Shown: one piece after another, positions 8,680 through 15,793 of the stretch
How the letters are laid out: each line of letters opens with the position of its first letter
Position numbering within the stretch: position 1 is the first letter of the stretch
Source of the DNA: Planctomycetota bacterium
Lineage (GTDB): Bacteria; Planctomycetota; Planctomycetia; Pirellulales; Pirellulaceae
Direction: 5' to 3'
Assembly: GCA_026692865.1 (NCBI GenBank)
Contig: JAPLNI010000026.1
Coordinates: 143,134-207,133 of the forward strand
Length of the DNA: 64,000 bases
Position numbers and translations under genes: made by a program
Notes under the pieces: model-generated
Told to the model about the DNA's origin: nothing
Databases searched by the model: none
Seen by the model: the letters and a program-made list of their open reading frames with translations, nothing else

Positions 8680-9075
8680 CCTTGCAATCTGCTCCCGGAC
8701 TGATTCGGCATGATTTCACTTCGTGACGGCATGAGTATGCCAAGTTGGTCAGGAACTGTAAAGAATGACTTTCGAATTCACTTGTATGGGTGCCTAAAAC
8801 ATAAACCACATGCCCAACAAACTGGCAGAGATGATCTTGTGTAAACGACTCTTTAGATCCCTGGAAAGAAAACTTGCGCGAAAAAAAGAGGCTGAAAAAT
8901 ATTTTTTTTCACCACGGCTGCATTTCCTGCCTCAAATACGGCGATGATTACTACGGGACAAAAGCATCATGAAAGGGGATTAAACCAACTTAAGCAAGCT
9001 TGAGCCGAGTGAGAATCGAAACTTCAGTTCTGCCAAATTGTGCAATCTAGACCCTTCAGTCGTCCTTTATGAAGA
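8680..9075. other. Intergenic region, no gene seen
   Basis: About 400 bp upstream of the isomerase gene, AT-rich around 8890-8910. Short ORFs on both strands look random. It lies just upstream of the candidate RNA gene that ends at 9252. Confidence 0.5.
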
Positions 9076-9104
9076 TTGATGGCACGGCAGCTGCAACTGA
9101 TAAA
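9076..9104 (+). promoter_or_regulatory. Candidate sigma70-type promoter for the 9111-9252 RNA
   Basis: TTGATG (9076-9081), a 17-bp spacer and GATAAA (9099-9104). This would start a transcript near 9111. The matches are 4 of 6 in each box, so this is suggestive only; its value is that it points at the strong hairpin-terminator downstream. Confidence 0.35.
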
Positions 9105-9110
9105 CGTCAT

Positions 9111-9252
9111 GGACGTAAGGTTGAGTTCCACCTGCTTGGGATTCGCCCGCGTCTACTTCGGACCACCTGAGCACCGTAGTTGCGAGTCTGGGATTTGTTG
9201 GGGGAGGGAGAGGACCTCCAACGAATTCCTTTCGCGACTACGGTGTTTTTTT
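9111..9252 (+). ncRNA. Candidate structured small RNA ending in a very long hairpin terminator
   Basis: The 3' end is a 74-nt hairpin. The lower stem is 9172-9186 paired with 9231-9245 (15 pairs including G-U). A small internal loop follows (9187-9189 against 9230). The upper stem is 9190-9204 paired with 9215-9229 (15 pairs including G-U), with a 10-nt purine loop, and seven T residues follow at 9246-9252. The T-run is only on the + strand. No coding gene on the + strand lies upstream within 1.4 kb, so the hairpin must end a non-coding transcript if it is used. The 5' end at ~9111 is inferred from the promoter-like boxes. I could not match it to 6S, SRP, RNase P or tmRNA. Confidence 0.5.
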
Positions 9253-9365
9253 GTGGACTTTCTTGAAGCCCGTTTCAACAATTCCTAGAATCGTGGCGAT
9301 ACGCGTGCCGGTTTACCGGCTCTCCCCGCGACCTCAAAAACGCTTTGCCATAGCTATCAAACGAA

Positions 9366-9400
9366 AAAACCCCACGTTCTCAAGGAAAACATGGGGTTTT
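9366..9400 (-). terminator. Intrinsic terminator of tRNA-Lys
   Basis: Perfect arms AAAACCCCA (9366-9374) and TGGGGTTTT (9392-9400). On the minus strand the stem is followed by a T-run, directly downstream of tRNA-Lys. The loop contains TTCTCAAGGAAAA (9377-9389, + strand), which recurs in the tRNA-Pro terminator. Confidence 0.85.
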
Positions 9401-9417
9401 GAAGGGTTTCATACCAA

Positions 9418-9490
9418 TGAGAGCGGAGGGACTCGAACCCTCGACCCAAGGATTAAAAGTCCTTTGCTCTACCGACTGAGCTACGCTCTC
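9418..9490 (-). tRNA. tRNA-Lys (anticodon TTT)
   Basis: The minus strand folds as a complete cloverleaf: acceptor GAGAGCG/CGCTCTC, D-arm GCTC...GAGC, anticodon arm AAGGA-CTTTTAA-TCCTT giving anticodon TTT, and T-arm GAGGG-TTCGAGT-CCCTC. The discriminator base is A. CCA is not encoded. It decodes AAA/AAG. Confidence 0.97.
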
Positions 9491-9958
9491 TCGCGCGTTT
9501 GGCCTCTAAGTTTTACAGTGACCGCTTTTTTTCTACAAGGTTCACTAAGCTAAATGGTTGGTTTTGCTTTCTACTGGTCATTTCTGATGGCCGTTTTGTT
9601 AACTAGTGAGGTCCTGGGGTGGAACGGGATGGGATGATGAAACCTGAGCCTTTGGTGCTAGCCACTGCTTTTGATTTGACAACCAATTGCCGTACGCCAC
9701 CCGAGGATAGAGCCTACGGTTCGCGAAAAAACGAAACTTTCATTGAGTCGGGTTCGTGCAACGGGCAACACGGGGGGATGCGAGGTTTTTATCAGGGAAA
9801 GAGTTTCTCCAGAGGCGTTTCAGAGGCAAAAAAGGGCAAATCGACTCACTTGGTGCGATTGCCATTGCTTTTAAGAAGAAGCATCCAGTACGAACCCACG
9901 TCTGGAATTTGGACTGGAGTTTGTCGATTTAGTCGCTGCACGGAGGCTGCGGGTAAGT
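9491..9958. other. Intergenic region with a degenerate repeat A copy
   Basis: No convincing gene. An ORF at 9619-9981 (+) is open mainly because it runs through the degenerate repeat A copy (9643-9724) in that element's single stop-free frame; the rest has no recognisable protein character. Confidence 0.5.
9643..9724 (+). repeat. Repeat A, degenerate copy
   Basis: Starts CCTGAGCC...GTGCTAGCCAC and ends CACCCGAGG...AGCCTACGG, matching both ends of repeat A with a diverged middle. The orientation is that of the polA copy (read on + as Pro-Glu-Pro...). Confidence 0.65.
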
Positions 9959-10432
9959 ATGGCTGGACACAATTTAAGTAATGCTTCGATGCCTTCGATC
10001 GATGACCTGCAGTCTTGGGCAAACGATCAAGAGCTGGCTCGATCTCAGTTGAAGGCGATCTTTACAGCGCTGGAATCCCAGCAGGAAGAAACCATGAACT
10101 GGGCTACGGAAGCCTTGGAAAACATGGGGCGGCCGCTGGTGACAGATACCGCTTGGCTAGGAAGCGTCGCCTCCAGCCAATCTGCCGACGCTGCTTATTG
10201 GGCAGTAACGCTTCTAGGGAGGTCCGACGATTCTATCGATTCGGTTCAAGATTCGATTGCAAACGTCTTCTTGGATTCGCAATCAACTCCTGCATGTCGA
10301 CGACGAGCGATCGCGGCATTAGCCAAGGTACACACTAGGAGCAAAGCCACAGAATCGGCAATCCAGTCCGCACTGAAGTCAGACGATTCCCAGTTGGCAG
10401 GTGCAGCTAAAGAAATTCTGCAATCCGTATAG
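9959..10432 (+). CDS. Small HEAT-repeat-like protein
   Basis: 157 aa, acidic, no signal peptide or membrane segment. The segments WATEALENMG, AAYWAVTLLGR, CRRRAIAALAKV and QLAGAAKEILQSV are spaced like short helical HEAT/PBS-lyase repeats, which mediate protein contacts. The start could be 9959 or the internal ATG at 9989 (MPSIDDLQ); neither has a clear ribosome binding site. It lies 29 bp before the DNase I-like gene on the same strand, so they may be co-transcribed. Specific function unknown. Confidence 0.7.
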   Translation: MAGHNLSNASMPSIDDLQSWANDQELARSQLKAIFTALESQQEETMNWATEALENMGRPLVTDTAWLGSVASSQSADAAYWAVTLLGRSDDSIDSVQDSIANVFLDSQSTPACRRRAIAALAKVHTRSKATESAIQSALKSDDSQLAGAAKEILQSV

Positions 10433-10461
10433 AAACACTTCGAGCATGAGGCTCACTGAAT

Positions 10462-11838
10462 ATGAAGCAAACCAGAGCAAGGAGGCTCGGGGGCATGCGA
10501 AACACTGCATCTCTACCGGCGATAATCGCCGTTGTGACCTCGCTCGCAGCCTACGCCGGTTGTGAACCTGAAAATGGGCTACAGAGCCGAATCGATTCAA
10601 CTGGCTACAACCAGCCCGCGTTCAATCAGCCACCGTCTGACCCAACTGGCTACAACCAGCCCGGCTACCAGCCTGGCTACACGTCGGGCTACACGTCGGG
10701 CTATGCGCAGCAACAAGCAGGGGCACCACAAGGTTATGGGCAGCAAAATTTTGGGCAGCAAGCACCTGGACAACCACAGCAGTACACCCAGCAAACACTT
10801 GGACAGCAGCAGTACGGACAGCAGCAGTATGGGCAGCCGGCACCAGGCCAATCGATCCCACAGAATGGAGTCGCATCGGGCAGTTCAGCACCTCAAGGGC
10901 GATTCACGTCCACTCAGCCACCGTTGCAGGCACCGTTACAACCATCGGCACAACCATCGGCTGCGAATGCGACAGCCGAACTCATGCCACAGCGTCGAGC
11001 GGAGACGATTCTGGTTGGTAGCTTTAACATCCAGACCTTTGGGCAGTCGAAAATGGGTGATCAATGGGTGATGGGAAGGTTGGCTGAAGTTATTCGAATG
11101 TTCGATGTTGTCGGCATTCAAGAAATTCGTTCAAACGATCAGACGATCCTGGACGTGCTGATGACCTACATCAATTCAACAGGTGGTCGCTATCAATATG
11201 TTATGGGCCCCCGGTTAGGACGCACGGTAAGCAAAGAGCAGTACGCATACATCTATGACTCCAATCGTATTTCCACTGGCCCCAACGCGACGTACACGCT
11301 CAACGACGACATTGATGCACTTCACCGAGAGCCTCTGATTGGGCGATTTGTGGTTCGTTCGAATCTGACAAATCGACCTTGGACTTTCTCCTTAGTCAAC
11401 CTGCACACCGATCCCGACGTCGCCGTTCAAGAAGTCAATTCCATGGGTGGAATCATGCGTGAGATTCGGAACTGGGAATTTGCTTCGGCGCAAGAGGACG
11501 ACTGCATCCTACTAGGCGACTTTAATGCTGCTCCACCCAAAATGGGAGCCCTACAGAGCGTCGGCGGTGTTTATCCACTGATTTCCAATCAGCCCACAAA
11601 CGTTCGGGAGACAGAACTCTACGACAACATCTTGATCGAACCCAATTTGACAAGCGAGTTCACGCGTCGCGCCGGGGTTTTAAGCCTCGCAAAGCTTTTC
11701 GGCCTTTCTATGAAAGATGCCTTAAGGCTATCGGACCACAATCCAGTGTGGGCCGAGTTCTCTGTGGAAGAAAGAGTGCCTCAAAACTACAATCCAAACC
11801 AACAATCGGCAGCTCGTCCCGGATTGAGCCAACGCTAA
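10462..11838 (+). CDS. Secreted endonuclease/exonuclease/phosphatase-family protein
   Basis: 458 aa. A hydrophobic N-terminus ends in YAGC, so export, possibly as a lipoprotein, is likely. Residues ~40-165 are a Gln/Gly/Tyr/Pro-rich low-complexity linker with repeats such as TGYNQP and QQYGQ. The C-terminal half is a DNase I-like domain: GSFNIQTFG (first Asn), VVGIQEIR (metal-binding Glu), LVNLHTDPD (catalytic His), LLGDFNAAPP (Asp and Asn) and SDHNPVWAEF (final Asp-His pair). All catalytic positions are present, so it should be an active phosphodiesterase or nuclease outside the cytoplasm. Substrate (DNA, lipid or other) not readable. It follows a HEAT-like gene. Confidence 0.88.
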   Translation: MKQTRARRLGGMRNTASLPAIIAVVTSLAAYAGCEPENGLQSRIDSTGYNQPAFNQPPSDPTGYNQPGYQPGYTSGYTSGYAQQQAGAPQGYGQQNFGQQAPGQPQQYTQQTLGQQQYGQQQYGQPAPGQSIPQNGVASGSSAPQGRFTSTQPPLQAPLQPSAQPSAANATAELMPQRRAETILVGSFNIQTFGQSKMGDQWVMGRLAEVIRMFDVVGIQEIRSNDQTILDVLMTYINSTGGRYQYVMGPRLGRTVSKEQYAYIYDSNRISTGPNATYTLNDDIDALHREPLIGRFVVRSNLTNRPWTFSLVNLHTDPDVAVQEVNSMGGIMREIRNWEFASAQEDDCILLGDFNAAPPKMGALQSVGGVYPLISNQPTNVRETELYDNILIEPNLTSEFTRRAGVLSLAKLFGLSMKDALRLSDHNPVWAEFSVEERVPQNYNPNQQSAARPGLSQR

Positions 11839-12190
11839 AAAAAGACGATAGGTGATTGAATTGGATCGAGTATCGTTAGCGATTACGTTCTTTGTCGGAT
11901 AGCACTTTGTTGTCCTCAGCCAACTAATGCTTTAGCACGATTTGACTTTGCGGTAGCTGAATTCGCAAGAACTCGAATGTCAATGAAAACAATGGTAAAA
12001 GCTGATTTTTCCAGATGCCTTACGGCATCTGCAACAAGTCCAAACCCAAGTTTTTATCTGGACGAAGCAGTAGCAACATCTCAGTGCAGACACCTCCATG
12101 CAGTAAACACTCCATGAATTTGAACTCCACGGATTGCATGCGTGCAGCGAGGCTTGCAAAAGTCTGTTTCACACTTTGGCTTGACGGGGC
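11839..12190. other. Convergent intergenic region with repeat B
   Basis: 350 bp between two convergent genes. It holds a repeat B copy (11951-12052) and otherwise nothing recognisable. Confidence 0.6.
11951..12052 (+). repeat. Repeat B, copy 1
   Basis: GGTAGCTGAATTCGCAAGAACTC is followed about 45 bp later by the palindrome CAGATGCCTTACGGCATCTG. Same layout as copies at 30873-30965 (direct) and 33055-33150 (inverted). Confidence 0.7.
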
Positions 12191-13897
12191 TTAGTTTCTG
12201 CGGCGACTGCTGCCGTTGTTGCGATTGCCGCTGCGCCCGCGATAGTCATTGCTGCTCGGACGTTTGTGATTCTCCATATTCCGATCGATGATACTTGCGA
12301 TTGCATCGGCCCAAGCGGTGACTTGGAATCCTCGGTCAAGGCTCTCTACATCATCAACTAAATCATCGTCATCTGCATGACGTCCGTAGACTTGTCGACC
12401 GCTGGACGTGGCCGGGCTTGAATCATCGCTTGACGATTCTTCGGCGACGGGTCTACGGCCTGCACCACCGCGACGACGTCGTCTTCGCTTGCGTGGCTCG
12501 TCCGATGTAGGTGCTTCTGAGTCTTCGGAGCTGACGAAATCGTTTTCGTCATCAACATCCACTTCGACGAATACTTCTTCAACAGGCTCCAGATCGTCCC
12601 AACCGCGTTTGGCAGCCGGTCGAGCAGGAGTTCTGGGGGCGTTTGAATCCGAACGATCCGAGCGATCAACGCGAGGCGCACGCTCTCGTGAATCTCCAGC
12701 CGAAGCGTCGCTTCGTTCGTTGCGATTGCGGCTGGGTCTTGGTCGCTCTGATCGGTTGTCATCACGGTCACGGCCTGCAGGCCCTGATTCGGTTGGTCGA
12801 GCAGTCCGAGGCGGACGTGAATCATTAGATCGCAAGTCATTTCTTGACTCGGAACTGCGAGGCTCCGCGTTTCTTGGTTCGGAGCTGCGAGCGTCGGAAC
12901 TACGTGGTTCTGAGCTACGTCCTTCTCGATTTCTATCGCCGCGAGGAGGGCGAGATTCACGGGGTGGGCGGGGTTCACGCTCGGGACGTCTTGCGGCTGG
13001 TCTAATTTCGGAGTCATCCGAGTCGACAGGAAGATCTTGATCGAAAGCTACTTCTTCACGAACAGGTTGATCCCCAGCTTCGTTACCACGGCCGCGACGG
13101 ATATTTCGTCGACGACCTCGACGCTCGGGCTGGTCGCCTGAGGTGTCTTCGCTGGCCAGGGGATTGCTGGCACTTGAATCGCTTTCATCTAAACCGTCTA
13201 GCGGCTTGGAGCGTTCGTTTCGATTGTCGGAGCGGGAAGCGTCTCGGCTTTCGGATCGTGCAGGTCTTCTGCCATCTTGCCGAGGTGATTGAGGCCTCGT
13301 CGATTCGGCATGCCGAGATCTCGATGGAGGTAAATTGCTTTTTGGAGATTCGTGCGCGACTACTTCAGGCTCTGGATCGACTGCGTCTTCGACGGTATCC
13401 CAAAAACTCTTATTTTTCTTCGGTGCAGGGTCCGCTTTTATGGCAGGTGAAGTGGGTTTGGGGGCTTCTTTTGCGACGGGTGCAGTTGGCGCTTCTACTG
13501 GAGTTGTCTCGCCCCACATGGACGACGGTTTGCGATCTTTCTTTTTACCAAAGCCCTCAAAGAGATCGTCAGCTTCATTGGAAGCCGCTGGTGCGACTGA
13601 ATTTGTGCCAGTGACTAAAGCTTCGAGAGCCTGGCTAGGTTCGGGGCCACTCCCTACACCAAAAAGACGAGCGACAGAGTCCCAAGAAGATCGGAGCCGC
13701 GACGGGGTTTCGGATTTTACTTGCGGGGGCGAAACAGCTTCCGCTGAATCGACAACGTTCGACTCAACGCTGGGCGTTGAATGTGATTCAACTGGCGATT
13801 TCGTTGGCTCTTTAGGCTTTGCCGAGGGCTTGCGTTGATGAGGAACGAGGGAAGGCGTACCGAGTTGGTCGGCTAGGGAATTCCAATGGTCGGACAT
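12191..13897 (-). CDS. Arg-rich intrinsically disordered protein with repeated Trp motifs
   Basis: 568 aa, almost entirely low-complexity (Ser/Arg/Pro/Asp/Glu), with no globular domain. Two very basic patches (RRGRRRNIRRGRG near 259-271 and RKRRRRRRGGAGRR near 469-482) and a mid-region of EPRSS/SEPR-type repeats suggest nucleic-acid contacts. Short Trp motifs recur: HWNSL (W5), SWDSV (W72), SMWGE (W128), FWDTV (W166), GWDDL (W433) and TAWADAIASIID (W529). These look like repeated docking motifs. It resembles in style the scaffold tails of RNA-processing enzymes, but no catalytic domain is present. ATG start; monocistronic. Function unknown. Confidence 0.8.
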   Translation of the reverse strand: MSDHWNSLADQLGTPSLVPHQRKPSAKPKEPTKSPVESHSTPSVESNVVDSAEAVSPPQVKSETPSRLRSSWDSVARLFGVGSGPEPSQALEALVTGTNSVAPAASNEADDLFEGFGKKKDRKPSSMWGETTPVEAPTAPVAKEAPKPTSPAIKADPAPKKNKSFWDTVEDAVDPEPEVVAHESPKSNLPPSRSRHAESTRPQSPRQDGRRPARSESRDASRSDNRNERSKPLDGLDESDSSASNPLASEDTSGDQPERRGRRRNIRRGRGNEAGDQPVREEVAFDQDLPVDSDDSEIRPAARRPEREPRPPRESRPPRGDRNREGRSSEPRSSDARSSEPRNAEPRSSESRNDLRSNDSRPPRTARPTESGPAGRDRDDNRSERPRPSRNRNERSDASAGDSRERAPRVDRSDRSDSNAPRTPARPAAKRGWDDLEPVEEVFVEVDVDDENDFVSSEDSEAPTSDEPRKRRRRRRGGAGRRPVAEESSSDDSSPATSSGRQVYGRHADDDDLVDDVESLDRGFQVTAWADAIASIIDRNMENHKRPSSNDYRGRSGNRNNGSSRRRN

Positions 13898-14079
13898 GTA
13901 TTGGGCGTCGATGCCAGCGGCATTTGAAGGGAAAGAGACTGTAATGGCCAGACAACTAGCCGTGCGTGTCTACGCAGACTCCTTGAGAATTGTACCGCAG
14001 ACATTGGCTTTCCGAAAGGACGGATTTTATGGTGTCCGGCCTCGCGGAGGGGGACTCAAAACTTATTTTGGTCGCGGAG

Positions 14080-15735
14080 TTAGTTCGCCGGTTCGCTTTT
14101 GGCTCCGGCCTTAATTGCGTAGATCCGATTTCGATTCGCAATATAAAGGGTGTCATTGGCGACGACTGGGGTCGTGTAAACTGCCGAACCCATGTTGAAT
14201 TCGCCGAGCATTTCCATCTCCTTGGCGAGCTTGAAAATGACAATGTCGCCATCTTCGTCGCTATAGAAAATCTTGTCGCCGACAATCAAAGCTGACGCCC
14301 AGGAGGCGGCTAGCATATCGTAAGTCCAGTAAGCTTTACCTGTCTTTACATCTAGACAGTGAATGACTCCGCTGAAGTCTGCGATCACAAGTAAGTCATC
14401 TTTAATGGCGACCGTTCCGCAAGTTCGGTGCATTTGTTCTTCGAAAACCTTGGGATTGTTTCCCATGTAGTGCCACACGGCGGCGGAGTTCGGGTTGTCG
14501 CGTTGGAAGTCGCCCTCTTTTTCGATGAGCGCTTGCAAACGGCGTGAGGATGCGGGCGTGGATGGGTCTTTGCTGTTGAACACGATTGTTGGACTGACGT
14601 CACCACGTTTGTTGGGATCGATGCACCAGAGGTGGCCTTGGCCTTCGCCGTGCTCAGGGTCTTCGCCTACGCCTACGTAAACCATGCCGTCGTAAACGAC
14701 GGGGGTCGCAATAATATGGTTACGAGTTGCTCGATTGAGTGCGTAGAACGAGTCCTTTGGATTGCAATCGAACTTCCAAAGCAATTTTGCTTTACCATTT
14801 TCGCCGGCTGGATCAAAACTGTAGAGCCAGCCATCGCCACCACCGAATAGAACTTGAGCCTGCCCATTGAAAACGCCATAACCAGGTGATGACCACTGGC
14901 CGTGTAAAATGTTCGCACCTGGCGTGTTATCAGTCCAAAGCACTTTACCCGTATCACGATCGATACAGATGAACGAAGGGGCTCGCTCCTTCGGAACCGT
15001 TACGTGTCCTTCGTCAACTCCGTTACCGGTGTTAACAAACAGAAGGTTACCGACGCAGGCGACCGAGCATGAACACATATTGTGTTGCGAGACGCTCAAG
15101 TCCTTCATCATGTCGAGCTTCCAGATGACATCGGCTTCTTCTTCGTTTGCAAAAGCTTCTGTTTGAAACGGCCCATCATTCTCTTTGTTGTCGCGAAAGC
15201 CTTCCGTATCCAAGCACACGACTTCGCCACGGCTAGTCACGTACCAAAGTCGTTCACCGTCCACTAATGGTGCACAGCAGATTCCTTGGTTAGGCCAATC
15301 ATGGACGCGACCGGTAGGAAGTTTTTCGCTGCTATGTTGCCACAGAAACTTACCTGTCTTTTCATCCAAGCACAGGAGCACTCCGAGGTCCACGGTACTT
15401 GGATAGCGAGTCAGATAGCCAGCCCCGTTGTTGGTTCCAACGTAGACTCGACCGTTTGCGACGACTGGGTTTCCGTAAGTTTCCGATCCTAGATCGGTGG
15501 CCCAAAGAATGTTGGTACCATCTTCAACGCTCCAAGAGTCTGGCAATGCGGCATCGACTGGCGTATTGTTACGATCTGGCGAACCACCCCACATCGGCCA
15601 ATCTTTAGCGCCAACGCTCATCTTGGAAATGGTTGCTTGGGCCGCCGCAACGGGATCATAGGCGAGTACTTGTTGCGTTGCAGTTTGAGCTCCTGCGAGG
15701 AAGGAAAATGCAATCAGGAGGGACTTTTTATTCAT
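14080..15735 (-). CDS. Secreted PQQ-type beta-propeller repeat protein
   Basis: 551 aa with a signal peptide (MNKKSLLIAFSFLAGA...VLA). Repeated blades of the type VYVGTNNG...LCLDEKTGKFLW, FICIDRDTGKVLW, YSFDPAGENG, IHCLDVKTGKAYWTYD and VYTTPVVANDTLYI are the PQQ/BamB-like propeller pattern. No catalytic signature of a quinoprotein dehydrogenase was seen, so a binding or scaffold role outside the cytoplasm is more likely. The next gene upstream (15794-18118) on the same strand encodes a related propeller; a 58-bp gap suggests one operon. Confidence 0.9.
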   Translation of the reverse strand: MNKKSLLIAFSFLAGAQTATQQVLAYDPVAAAQATISKMSVGAKDWPMWGGSPDRNNTPVDAALPDSWSVEDGTNILWATDLGSETYGNPVVANGRVYVGTNNGAGYLTRYPSTVDLGVLLCLDEKTGKFLWQHSSEKLPTGRVHDWPNQGICCAPLVDGERLWYVTSRGEVVCLDTEGFRDNKENDGPFQTEAFANEEEADVIWKLDMMKDLSVSQHNMCSCSVACVGNLLFVNTGNGVDEGHVTVPKERAPSFICIDRDTGKVLWTDNTPGANILHGQWSSPGYGVFNGQAQVLFGGGDGWLYSFDPAGENGKAKLLWKFDCNPKDSFYALNRATRNHIIATPVVYDGMVYVGVGEDPEHGEGQGHLWCIDPNKRGDVSPTIVFNSKDPSTPASSRRLQALIEKEGDFQRDNPNSAAVWHYMGNNPKVFEEQMHRTCGTVAIKDDLLVIADFSGVIHCLDVKTGKAYWTYDMLAASWASALIVGDKIFYSDEDGDIVIFKLAKEMEMLGEFNMGSAVYTTPVVANDTLYIANRNRIYAIKAGAKSEPAN

Positions 15736-15793
15736 GGTTGATAATGCAGATGGATGCTTGATTAGAGTGAGAGAGTTTCGTTTGTCAGTCGCC

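Noticed and set aside
9619..9981. 120-aa + ORF before the HEAT gene
   Set aside because: Open mainly because repeat A's single stop-free frame is used; the rest has no protein-like pattern and it overlaps the next gene's start.
10562..11071. 169-aa + ORF inside the DNase I-like gene
   Set aside because: Alternative frame of the Gln-rich repeat region.
12408..13040. 210-aa + ORF opposite the Arg-rich disordered gene
   Set aside because: It is the antisense of repeated Arg/Ser codons, which is stop-poor by composition.
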